DNA of 6,290 nucleotides, taken from assembly GCA_903889815.1 (NCBI GenBank), contig CAISYX010000289.1:1-6290 (forward strand), written 5' to 3'. Under the pieces are notes generated by a model, which worked only from the letters and a program-made list of their open reading frames with translations, searched no databases and was not told the DNA's origin. Positions 1-6,260 of the stretch are shown in pieces; the stretch's first letter is position 1; the number at the start of each line of letters is the position of its first letter. Position numbers and translations under genes: made by a program. Source of the stretch: an uncultured Gammaproteobacteria bacterium (lineage in GTDB: Bacteria; Pseudomonadota; Gammaproteobacteria; Pseudomonadales; Pseudohongiellaceae).

Positions 1-551
1 CACAGCGAGCCCACGTCCATGATCTGCGACCCGATGTAGCCACTGCCCGTGGCCACGGCCGCAACGATGCCGCCCACGCCCGCCGCGATGTTTGCGAGAC
101 GTCCGCTGGACTGCTGCTGCACGGCGTGCCGCGCCGTGATGTGGCCGATCTCGTGGCCCAGCACAGCGGCCAGTTCAGCCTCGGAGTTGAGGAAGGACAT
201 CAAGCCGCGATTGATGTAGACATAACCGCCCGGCAGCGCGAAGGCGTTGATCTCGGGGCTGTCGATGACGGTGAAGGTATAGGTCAGGTCGGGGCGGTGG
301 CTGGCGGCGGCCAGGCGCTGGCCCACTTCGTTCACGTAGGCCACCAGGTCAGCGTCCTGCACCACGGCCATGGTCTCCATGACTTTGTTGTGCTCTTCCA
401 GACCGATCTCCAGCTCGCGCTTCTCGGACATCATCACGAGATTGCCCTGCCCCGTGGCCGGATTGACCGCGCAGGATTGAAGAACAACAAGACCCGCCAG
501 CGCCAAGCTGAGCGCACGAACACCGCGTAGGGAAGGGGAAAGACTGCTCAT
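1..551 (-). CDS. M48 family zinc metalloprotease, predicted lipoprotein, 3' part cut by window edge
   Basis: Predicted envelope endopeptidase; the first 183 codons are in the window and the frame stays open to position 1. Residue 133 begins the zinc motif HEIGH (H133, E134, H137), followed by ITARHAVQQ, which is characteristic of bacterial M48 peptidases of the BepA/LoiP/YcaL kind. The upstream stretch NAFALPGGYVYINRGL (about 102-117) is the usual M48 strand-and-turn before the active helix. The third zinc ligand, a downstream Glu, is outside the window. The N-terminus has an Arg-containing start, a hydrophobic core and LQSC ending at Cys27, a slightly non-standard lipobox (Gln at -2), so it is probably a lipoprotein facing the periplasm. 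ATG at 551 is chosen because AGGTG (556-560) lies 4 nt upstream and the signal sequence starts there. It follows the preceding gene by 22 bp and is probably co-transcribed. Family members degrade or help assemble outer-membrane proteins; the substrate here is unknown. Confidence 0.9.
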   Translation of the reverse strand, partial: MSSLSPSLRGVRALSLALAGLVVLQSCAVNPATGQGNLVMMSEKRELEIGLEEHNKVMETMAVVQDADLVAYVNEVGQRLAAASHRPDLTYTFTVIDSPEINAFALPGGYVYINRGLMSFLNSEAELAAVLGHEIGHITARHAVQQQSSGRLANIAAGVGGIVAAVATGSGYIGSQIMDVGSL

Positions 552-573
552 GGTTCACCTGCTGGTTTGAAGA

Positions 574-1242
574 TCAATCGCCGTTGACGAACTGCTGCAG
601 CTGCGTTGCAAGGCTGCTGCAGGCATTGGCTTCCACCCGGGCAATCAGGGGAATGGGCACGACCACCGCCGGCACATAGGACTGACCGGTGGCATCGGTG
701 CTGATGGTGCCGACGTTGGCAAACGAGGAAACATCCCAGACGCGGGCATCAAAATTGGAATCATCTTCCCACGAACCGAAGCCGAAGCAGCCGCCACCGC
801 CCGGACCCACGGCGCAGGAGATGGAGCCGGTGCGGTTGGTGGTCTCGGTCTGGCCGTCCAGCCACACGATGTAACGCACGCCATATTCCTGAATCTTCCC
901 AGCCACCAGCGGCTCTTCCATCAGGGCCTGCAGATCGCTCGTGCGCAGCGGCGCAGTGCGGGGCTCAAACCACGGGAACAGAGAGTCCACGAATTCCTGC
1001 TCCGGAATCACGCGAATGGCTCCGGTACCACGGGCCACGCGATCCCCCACACAGTTCACGAACTCTTCCCGCGTCTCGTAGGTGCTGCCCTGACGACGCC
1101 CGAGAATGACGATGGACTGATGCGACTCGATGCCTGTCTCACCCTGGCGAAACTCGTCCACGGTGGTCGTTGTGCACCCTGCCAGCAGCATGACCAGCAG
1201 CCAAAGAGGAACCCCCTGTCGGACAACACGCCTGGTATCCAT
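574..1242 (-). CDS. Predicted lipoprotein of unknown function with Gly-rich, Cys-containing segment
   Basis: A 222-residue protein. The signal sequence has Arg residues at 4, 5 and 8, a hydrophobic stretch from 11 to 22, and lipobox LAGC with Cys23. Thr rather than Asp follows the Cys, so outer-membrane sorting would be expected. The mature part (about 42-130) alternates predicted strands and helices: a strand SIVILGRR, a helix with NCVGDR, then FVDSLFPW and a strand RYIVWLDG. This resembles a small alpha/beta domain, but I cannot assign a family. Residues 139-170 hold a loop with Cys143, a run of four glycines and Cys152 (PGGGGCFGFGSW), ending at ARVWD. Cys64 and Cys208 are further cysteines that could form disulfides in the periplasm. 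GAGG (1248-1251) lies 5 nt before the ATG. It follows the upstream lipoprotein by 19 bp and precedes the M48 gene by 22 bp. Function unknown; context suggests an envelope accessory to the motor/VWA proteins. Confidence 0.85.
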   Translation of the reverse strand: MDTRRVVRQGVPLWLLVMLLAGCTTTTVDEFRQGETGIESHQSIVILGRRQGSTYETREEFVNCVGDRVARGTGAIRVIPEQEFVDSLFPWFEPRTAPLRTSDLQALMEEPLVAGKIQEYGVRYIVWLDGQTETTNRTGSISCAVGPGGGGCFGFGSWEDDSNFDARVWDVSSFANVGTISTDATGQSYVPAVVVPIPLIARVEANACSSLATQLQQFVNGD

Positions 1243-1261
1243 AAATGCCTCGGTTCAAATG

Positions 1262-1918
1262 CTAGTTGGTCACCACGGTCTGTTTGCTGGCCAGCCAGTC
1301 CCGCACTTCGGGAACGGCGCTGAAACTCAATGTAAAGTTCGAGGCCAGATCGCGCAGGGCGCTGACCGTGGCATCGTTGATGCCGCCCTCGGTAGACAGC
1401 AGGTTTTCGGTTGGCGTCTTGCCGTAGGAAGTCAGCACCCAGTCCGCGATATACGCTCCGTCCGGGCCAAGCAGACGCATGTTGTACTTCACCCACACCT
1501 CATAAGCGTCCAGGCGTGTCTTCTGGGGAAGGGCCAGTTGAAACTCCTCGATGCTGGGAGCAAACACCGCATCCACGCCGGCGTCGCTGGCATCGTCCAT
1601 CGAATCCAGCACTACCACGCGCTCGAACATGGCTGGCAGCAGAGAACCGAACAGCTGCACGTGGGTCTGACCGCTGGCCACCCGGTATTCTTCCTGGCCA
1701 GTCTCCGTATATTCAATGTAAAGGAAATTGCGCAGGTCCTCGTCGAAGTAGAGGCCCAGCGTGAGAGGAATCTTGCGCACCGCGGGGGTGGGATAGTTGC
1801 CTTCCACCACCAGCGAGTTGACCCCGCAGGCTCCCAGCAGCAGGAGCAGTCCTGCCAGCATCACGGCTTTCGCCGAGCGTCTGCCTGTCATCATGTTGTT
1901 CCCTGTGACTGCGAGCAT
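1262..1918 (-). CDS. Predicted lipoprotein of unknown function
   Basis: A protein of 218 residues from ATG 1918, or 210 from ATG 1894. The Arg-rich start (TGRRSAK), a Leu-rich core and lipobox LGAC (Cys31 from the long start, Cys23 from the short one) mark a lipoprotein. The next residue is Gly, so outer-membrane sorting is expected. The mature part starts with a strand-rich section (VNSLVVEGNYPTP, then KIPLTLGLYFDEDLRNF), then a helix GSLLPAMFERVVVLD, then alternating segments up to YNMRLLGPDG and YIADWVLTSYG, and a C-terminal helix with ALRDLASNF and VPEVRDWLASK. I recall similar proteins in gammaproteobacteria but know no function. The open frame continues upstream to 2338, but that part lies wholly inside the VWA gene and is not credible. 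Two starts have ribosome-site-like sequences: AGAGAGG 4 nt before 1918, and AGGG 6 nt before 1894. The second gives the more typical signal-peptide length. Gaps: 35 bp after the VWA gene, 19 bp before the next lipoprotein. Confidence 0.85.
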   Translation of the reverse strand: MLAVTGNNMMTGRRSAKAVMLAGLLLLLGACGVNSLVVEGNYPTPAVRKIPLTLGLYFDEDLRNFLYIEYTETGQEEYRVASGQTHVQLFGSLLPAMFERVVVLDSMDDASDAGVDAVFAPSIEEFQLALPQKTRLDAYEVWVKYNMRLLGPDGAYIADWVLTSYGKTPTENLLSTEGGINDATVSALRDLASNFTLSFSAVPEVRDWLASKQTVVTN

Positions 1919-1922
1919 CGTG

Positions 1923-1929
1923 CCTCTCT
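1923..1929 (-). promoter_or_regulatory. Ribosome-binding site candidate for the lipoprotein start at 1918
   Basis: On the minus strand this reads AGAGAGG and ends 4 nt before ATG 1918. It supports the longer start. A competing site, AGGG at 1901-1904, stands 6 nt before ATG 1894 and would give a 23-residue signal sequence up to the lipid Cys. The sequence alone does not settle the choice. Confidence 0.45.
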
Positions 1930-1953
1930 TTACGACGTGGTCGTGTTGAAGGT

Positions 1954-2964
1954 CTATTCGAAACTGTTCAATCCCACAAAGGTACCACCATTGCGTTGCG
2001 TCAGCTCGCGCATCAGGTTCGCATAGCGGTAAACGCTCTGGTGGTAGCGTGGCTCCAGCGCAAAAATGACCGGAAATCCCACGCCATGAATGCGCACCAT
2101 CGGATTGCCGTTGGCGTCCTTGGCATTGAGCCGGTCGATCGTGCGCAGTACCTGAGTGACGGAACCGCCCTGCTGGAAGTCGTCGCCCATCACATAGATG
2201 CTGATCTTGTGATCCGGCTGGTAATACGTGTTGATGGCGGCCGTGACTCCTTCCACCGGGCTGCTGTTGCTGAACGGGTTCCAGTTGCGCAGCGTGCTCA
2301 TGATGGTGGCGCGCCGCGCCGGCGTATCCGGAATCCACTGGCCCCGGAAGGAATCGAACATGTAGTCGCCCATGTCGTTCATGATCTGGATGCCTTTGAC
2401 TTCAGGGTACACATCCAGCGTGTCGTTGATCGTCTGCAGCAGTTTGGGCCAGGCGTTCTGAAACATGCTGCCCGAGGTGTCGATCACGAAGATGATGTAT
2501 TCGCTGTCCACCGGGATGCCACCCACCAGATTGTTGCGGCGTGTGAACTCCTGTCCCAGCAGGCGTTCCATTTCGGCGGTAAGAGACTGTTTGGCACTGG
2601 CAAGACGCTGGGCCTCGACCACCACTTCGTCAGCGATACTGGTGGAACTGTTGTAGCGGCCCTGCACGGCATAGAGCTCGCGCTGCAGATTGGCGATGCG
2701 CTCCTGATACGCGGAGAGTTGCTCACGCTTGGCATTCAGGTCGCGGTTTACCACCGTGGTCTCGCCACGGATCTCGAACAGTTGTTGCTGCAGGTCGAGA
2801 ATTGGCATCCCCTGCGGCACGACGGCGGACTCCACGGACGTCGGTGGCGAGCTGTCGGTAATCAGCAGCAACAGGATCATCGCCCCGAAGCCGCAGGAGA
2901 TCACGTCGAGGAAAGCGACGCTCGAGGCATCTGTATCTGAGTCGTCTCTGCGTCGTCTGGACAT
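1954..2964 (-). CDS. Membrane-anchored coiled-coil VWA-domain protein, second of a paralogous pair
   Basis: A 336-residue protein. MSRRRR at the N-terminus should stay in the cytoplasm. One membrane helix follows (about 16-36), containing VAFLDVISCGFGAMI with Asp20. A coiled coil follows (about 55-140), then a VWA domain from about 155. Its metal site starts with IDTSGSM (D162, S164, S166), and a second acidic site is GDD (260-262). The usual metal-binding Thr is not obvious; NSSPVEG (about 233-239) is in its place. By the positive-inside rule, everything after residue 36 is periplasmic. The Asp early in the helix is placed like the proton-carrying Asp of MotB, ExbD and TolR. I chose ATG 2964 over an in-frame TTG at 2973: it forms TAATG with the stop of the preceding gene, suggesting coupled translation, and it gives an N-terminus matching the paralogue's MSRKRR. 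No clear ribosome site precedes it. Calling it a motor B subunit is inference; the VWA domain and anchor are clear. Confidence 0.92.
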   Translation of the reverse strand: MSRRRRDDSDTDASSVAFLDVISCGFGAMILLLLITDSSPPTSVESAVVPQGMPILDLQQQLFEIRGETTVVNRDLNAKREQLSAYQERIANLQRELYAVQGRYNSSTSIADEVVVEAQRLASAKQSLTAEMERLLGQEFTRRNNLVGGIPVDSEYIIFVIDTSGSMFQNAWPKLLQTINDTLDVYPEVKGIQIMNDMGDYMFDSFRGQWIPDTPARRATIMSTLRNWNPFSNSSPVEGVTAAINTYYQPDHKISIYVMGDDFQQGGSVTQVLRTIDRLNAKDANGNPMVRIHGVGFPVIFALEPRYHQSVYRYANLMRELTQRNGGTFVGLNSFE

Positions 2965-4055
2965 TACGGCCAATCTCGGGCGGGACTGAGGAACGAACCT
3001 TTGGTCATCTGCGCAAGTTGCCAGTAGGCTGCCGTTGCGCTTGGATCTCCTTCCAGGGGCAGAAGTATCACATTCACGGGGACGCGGTTGGGAAGATACT
3101 CTACCGCGTCCTCGAAAAGTTCAAGCCTTTTTGCCGGTGTCACCAAGGTGTCGTTCGAGCGCACCTCAGAAAGCGTCGGCAGCCCGTCGGTGATGAGATA
3201 GATGTTGTCTGGCGGCGGAGAAAGCTGGGCGGCCGCCTGGAAGACCTCGGCCAGATTGGTGCCGTTGGCGGGCACGAACTGCCGTACGCTTTCCATCGTG
3301 GCATTGAGCTGGTCGCGGTCTGCCACTTCCAGCCAGGAGCCTTCTGTTCCTGCGATGGCCGGCGTGACACCTGTGTTGAAACCGTACACCTGATACTGAC
3401 TGGCTACCGGCATCTGACTGCTGATCCATTCCACGGTGCGCACGGCCCGCTGCCATTTTTCGGCGCTGCGCTTGTTGTCTTCGGACATGTTGCGCGTGCG
3501 CAGGATATTGACCAGCGTCTCGTCCAGCATGCTGGCGGAGGTGTCCACCAGAATCAGTACGCGATTGCCCCCGAGGAACATGCCGGTGAGGTATTGCCTG
3601 TCGCCCTCGCCCACGAAGGCGCGTGCGCTGGTACCCGTTTGTTCCACCGCGCTGGCCTGCAGGCGCAACAGCTCTTCTTCAAGAGACTGAATGTCGGCGC
3701 GCAGCCGCTCCAGACTCTCTTCACTGGCCACGGTGTTCTCCAGCGCAGCCAGCTGATCGAGGAAATTGTTTATTTCGTCCTGAATGCGGTCAGCCATTCC
3801 CTGGGCTTCCACCATTTCGAAATCGACCTCGGCAAGAATATTGCGGGCGCGCACGAGGTTCTCTTCCCCAACACGGATTTCTTCTTCCAGCAGGCGCACT
3901 TCCGCAGAGGTGTCTGTCACAGTGGACTGCTGCTGTTCGCTGATCTGATGGTCCAGAATCAGGAATATCAGGACCACGGCACCGAAGCCACAGGACATGA
4001 CGTCGAGGAAGGCCAGGCTCATGGGGCTGAAGGCGCCGCGTCGCTTTCTACTCAT
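2964..4055 (-). CDS. Membrane-anchored coiled-coil VWA-domain protein, first of a paralogous pair
   Basis: A 363-residue protein with the same design as its downstream neighbour. A basic N-terminus (MSRKRR) is followed by a single membrane helix (about 14-34) with SLAFLDVMSCGFGAVVL and Asp18. An acidic, Leu/Glu-rich coiled coil covers about 50-137, and a VWA domain starts at about 163. The metal site is complete: DTSAS (D171, S173, S175), Thr266 in NGTNLAE and Asp290 in LITDG. Metal-dependent ligand binding is therefore plausible, unlike the less canonical paralogue. Predicted topology puts the coiled coil and VWA domain in the periplasm. The Asp in the helix matches the position of the ion-carrying Asp in ExbD/TolR/MotB, and the channel gene lies one gene upstream, so I infer a B-type motor subunit. 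AGGA (4061-4064) lies 5 nt before the ATG. The gene overlaps the upstream Hsp70-like gene by 8 bp and shares one base (TAATG) with the next VWA gene. Confidence 0.92.
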   Translation of the reverse strand: MSRKRRGAFSPMSLAFLDVMSCGFGAVVLIFLILDHQISEQQQSTVTDTSAEVRLLEEEIRVGEENLVRARNILAEVDFEMVEAQGMADRIQDEINNFLDQLAALENTVASEESLERLRADIQSLEEELLRLQASAVEQTGTSARAFVGEGDRQYLTGMFLGGNRVLILVDTSASMLDETLVNILRTRNMSEDNKRSAEKWQRAVRTVEWISSQMPVASQYQVYGFNTGVTPAIAGTEGSWLEVADRDQLNATMESVRQFVPANGTNLAEVFQAAAQLSPPPDNIYLITDGLPTLSEVRSNDTLVTPAKRLELFEDAVEYLPNRVPVNVILLPLEGDPSATAAYWQLAQMTKGSFLSPARDWP

Positions 4056-5448
4056 CGCCGTCCTGTACTCTGATCACGTCGATCGTCGTGTCACTGCCAG
4101 CCGCGCCCAGCCTGTCGCCAAGCACCAGACGATGGGCGCCGTGAACCGGCACACCGTTGATCTGCAGCCCGGCGGCCTTGTGCACGGCAAAGTGGCCGTC
4201 TTCCCGGGTGATCTCGCCCAGACTTGCCCCAGTCGGCTGCTCACGGCGATCGTGCCGGCTCAGCAGCAGCATGCCATTGCCCGTGGCGGAGAGACAGATC
4301 TGCAAGCCGTCGCGCAAGCGCCGCGCCTGATGTCCCACCAGCAGATGCGAGGGCAGTGGCACATGGGCATGGTGCAGTGTCGCCTGTGCTGGACGCCCCG
4401 CCACCCGCAGCCGGGTGATGTATTGAATCGCTTCCGGGGCACTGACCAGCGCTTCGCCGTACTGACGGCAGACGCGGCCGATGGCATTCTCGTCGTGACT
4501 GCCAAGCCCGCGCACGCCGTCCCCGACGTGGGCACGCAGATAGTCGACGAAGCCCGGCAGTGCCTGCAGACGCTCGGACACCAGCAAGGTGCTGCTGCCC
4601 AGCGGGTCCAGCGCCAGGATCTGCTGCAACACTTTCTGATACGAGGGCAGCAGCCGGCTCTGCAACGCGCTGCGGGGCAGCCGGGCCTGATGCACCGTGT
4701 TGTTGTGCTCCAGACGAATCAGCAGGCTGGGGCGCGCCTCTTCCTCTGCACTGGCCGGGTTCGCTGTATCCAGTTCGCCGTCTTCGAGCAGCCAGGCAGG
4801 CAGCCCGTCCAGGAGTTTCTGTTCGGACTCGGCATTGTGCTGGGGGTTGAACCGGCACTGCTGAATGAACGCCGAGGTGAACAACTGCAGCAGGCTGTCG
4901 CTGAGATTCACCCAGCCCACCCCGGGCACCAGCGCCACGTTTTCGCGCACGATCTCGTCGCCCTGGCGCTGCAGGCGCGTCAGCACCACCTGGTGCAGAT
5001 GCAGATCGGCATGGATCACGTTGTCCTGACTGGTCTGCTCGAGCACGGCCGCCAGGCTGCTGTCGACAATGCCCACGGCCTTGAGCGGACTCTGCTTCAA
5101 CAGGCCAAGCAGAATGCCAAGCTGCTGCCGCGAAAAACTGCCCGGGACTGCCAGCAGGACATCGCCTGCCAGCTCGGCGGTAGCTGCCAGATCCTGCAGG
5201 TGTGAGAAGGCAATATCCGCGTTGTGACGGAAGTGGCCAACAGGGCGCGCGAAGGGGTCGAGACTGAGTTTGTGCCAGAACTGATTGAAGCATTGCAGCG
5301 GATTGAGCCGGCTCTGGCCCCGTGCACGCTCGCCGAACTCGATGCCGCGCGGCAACACGAGTGCGTAGCCGGGGCTGCTCAGCAGCACGCCGGACTCGTC
5401 ACTCAGGCGCAGCCCGGCATCATTGAGTTCGAGAACGCGAAGTGTCAT
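4048..5448 (-). CDS. Divergent Hsp70/actin-fold-like protein with possible FHA-like C-terminus
   Basis: A 466-residue protein without signal peptide or membrane helix, so cytoplasmic. The order of segments resembles the Hsp70/actin ATPase fold: an N-terminal strand pair (VLELNDAGLRLS), then VLLAVPGSFSRQQLGILLGL (about 97-116), which matches the Hsp70 VPA.F...QR.A pattern, then AVGIVDSSLAAVL (about 124-136) like the Hsp70 EPTAAAL segment. Next come HADLHLHQVVLTRL (about 146-159) in the phosphate-2 position and GSSTLLVSERLQALPGF (284-300) in the GGSSRIP position. The Gly/Thr-rich phosphate loops of true Hsp70 are not evident, so ATP binding may be lost or altered. The last 80 residues end in GLQINGVPVHGAHRLVLGDRLG, which resembles the final strands of an FHA domain. 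ATG 5448 overlaps the channel gene's stop as ATGA, with AAGGA (5458-5462) 9 nt upstream; the 3' end overlaps the first VWA gene by 8 bp. The gene is real; the fold is probable; the FHA call is tentative. Confidence 0.85.
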   Translation of the reverse strand: MTLRVLELNDAGLRLSDESGVLLSSPGYALVLPRGIEFGERARGQSRLNPLQCFNQFWHKLSLDPFARPVGHFRHNADIAFSHLQDLAATAELAGDVLLAVPGSFSRQQLGILLGLLKQSPLKAVGIVDSSLAAVLEQTSQDNVIHADLHLHQVVLTRLQRQGDEIVRENVALVPGVGWVNLSDSLLQLFTSAFIQQCRFNPQHNAESEQKLLDGLPAWLLEDGELDTANPASAEEEARPSLLIRLEHNNTVHQARLPRSALQSRLLPSYQKVLQQILALDPLGSSTLLVSERLQALPGFVDYLRAHVGDGVRGLGSHDENAIGRVCRQYGEALVSAPEAIQYITRLRVAGRPAQATLHHAHVPLPSHLLVGHQARRLRDGLQICLSATGNGMLLLSRHDRREQPTGASLGEITREDGHFAVHKAAGLQINGVPVHGAHRLVLGDRLGAAGSDTTIDVIRVQDGDE

Positions 5449-6260
5449 TCCAGTGCTTCCTTCTCAGGAACCTGCAGGTAGCGCAGCAGATGATCATCAC
5501 AATAGCCCTGGGTGTCGAGCACCAGGCGGTCCTGCAACAACAGCAGCTGGTGCAGCAGGAACATCAGCAGAATGCTGGTCACCAGCGCCACGAATGTAGA
5601 GTTGAACGCCACACCCAGACTGACTGTCACGCCAAGAATGTCGCCACTGACCGCCTGGTGCGCCTGACTCAGCGCCGCGCCGATGCCGCGCACGGTGCCG
5701 ATGAAGCCGATGGACGGAATTGCCCAGGCGATGTAGCGCACGATGCTCAGTTCGCTGTCCAGCCTGTCGGACTCGCCGCTGCAGATGTCCTTGATGGTGT
5801 TCGAGGCGTCCTGAATGCTGCGGGTGCTGCCAAATCGGTGCAGGCCGGCGAGCAGCGCACGGGGCAGCAGGAAGACACGCTCCTGGTCGGGCAGAGCCTG
5901 CACGGGACGCGCGTAATGCCGGGCATCATCCGGCAGAATGCTGGTGCCCTCGGAGACCTGCAGCAGCTCGCGGTCCAGCAGGGCGCGTTCCTGCAGCACG
6001 CGACGGCCCTTGAGCCCGATGATCGACAGTGCCCAGAACATCAGGATGATGCAGGTTTCCTGCTCGAGGTCCCGCAGGATGACGTACATGGAGCGCTCGG
6101 CCACGTAGGTGTCATCGGCAGCCTGCAGCGCGGCCTGCTGCTCCAGAATCAATGCCGCATTGGGCAGAATGACTGCAATATACACGGCGTGGACCACGAT
6201 CACGCAGATGATCAGGGCGAAGACCTGGTAGATCACTTCGGAGAGGTAGTTCTGCTTCAT
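5445..6260 (-). CDS. MotA/TolQ/ExbB superfamily ion-channel subunit
   Basis: A 271-residue inner-membrane protein, predicted to be the A subunit of an ion-driven motor. Four hydrophobic segments are visible: about 9-35, 66-84, 173-198 and 207-241. A short extracytoplasmic loop separates the first two, and a cytoplasmic region of about 88 residues lies between the second and third. Segment three carries the family signature IPSIGFIGTVRGIGAAL with Thr189; segment four carries LGVAFNSTFVALVTSI with Thr222. These threonines are 33 residues apart, the spacing I recall for the functional threonines of ExbB (148/181) and TolQ (145/178). Four helices fit MotA better than three-helix ExbB/TolQ, but the protein has no obvious MotA flagellar-torque features, and no flagellar gene is nearby. 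ATG 6260 has AAGGG (6268-6272) 7 nt upstream. The stop overlaps the next start as ATGA. Its likely partners are the two Asp-bearing VWA proteins downstream. What it powers is unknown. Confidence 0.92.
   Translation of the reverse strand: MKQNYLSEVIYQVFALIICVIVVHAVYIAVILPNAALILEQQAALQAADDTYVAERSMYVILRDLEQETCIILMFWALSIIGLKGRRVLQERALLDRELLQVSEGTSILPDDARHYARPVQALPDQERVFLLPRALLAGLHRFGSTRSIQDASNTIKDICSGESDRLDSELSIVRYIAWAIPSIGFIGTVRGIGAALSQAHQAVSGDILGVTVSLGVAFNSTFVALVTSILLMFLLHQLLLLQDRLVLDTQGYCDDHLLRYLQVPEKEALE

Larger units (their letters stand above)
1..6260 (-). other. Putative seven-gene operon (channel, Hsp70-like, two VWA, two lipoproteins, M48 protease)
   Basis: All seven genes point the same way. 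Junctions in order of transcription are a 4 bp overlap (ATGA, 5445-5448), an 8 bp overlap (4048-4055), a 1 bp overlap (TAATG at 2964), then gaps of 35, 19 and 22 bp. No hairpin followed by a T-run was noticed in any gap, and none has room for much regulation. The first four genes look translationally coupled. The 30 bases upstream of 6260 hold only the ribosome site, so promoter and possible earlier genes lie outside; the left end is open too. Confidence 0.8.

Noticed and set aside
349..558. 69-residue minus-strand frame at 349-558
   Set aside because: It overlaps the start of the M48 gene in another frame; the M48 frame has the signal sequence and zinc motif.
1919..2338. Extension of the lipoprotein frame upstream to 2338
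   Set aside because: The extra 140 residues are low-complexity and lie wholly inside the VWA gene; a lipoprotein signal with ribosome sites starts at 1918 or 1894.
2965..2973. TTG start at 2973 for the second VWA protein
   Set aside because: ATG 2964 gives an N-terminus matching the paralogue (MSRRRR versus MSRKRR) and a coupled TAATG junction.
1130..5205. Long plus-strand open frames, e.g. 1130-2026, 1996-2940, 3018-4073 and 3997-5205
   Set aside because: They lie opposite well-supported minus-strand genes, are rich in His, Gln and Arg with no recognisable motif, and are expected in GC-rich coding DNA.
1..6260. Zorya-type anti-phage defence (motor plus partner)
   Set aside because: There is a MotA-like protein, but no OmpA-type ZorB partner, helicase or nuclease in the window, and the downstream proteins are envelope lipoproteins and a protease.
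1954..6260. Tol-Pal, Exb-TonB or Bat aerotolerance cluster
   Set aside because: No TolA, TolB, Pal, TonB or MoxR-type protein is present, and the VWA proteins have one N-terminal helix with an Asp plus a coiled coil, unlike BatA/BatB.
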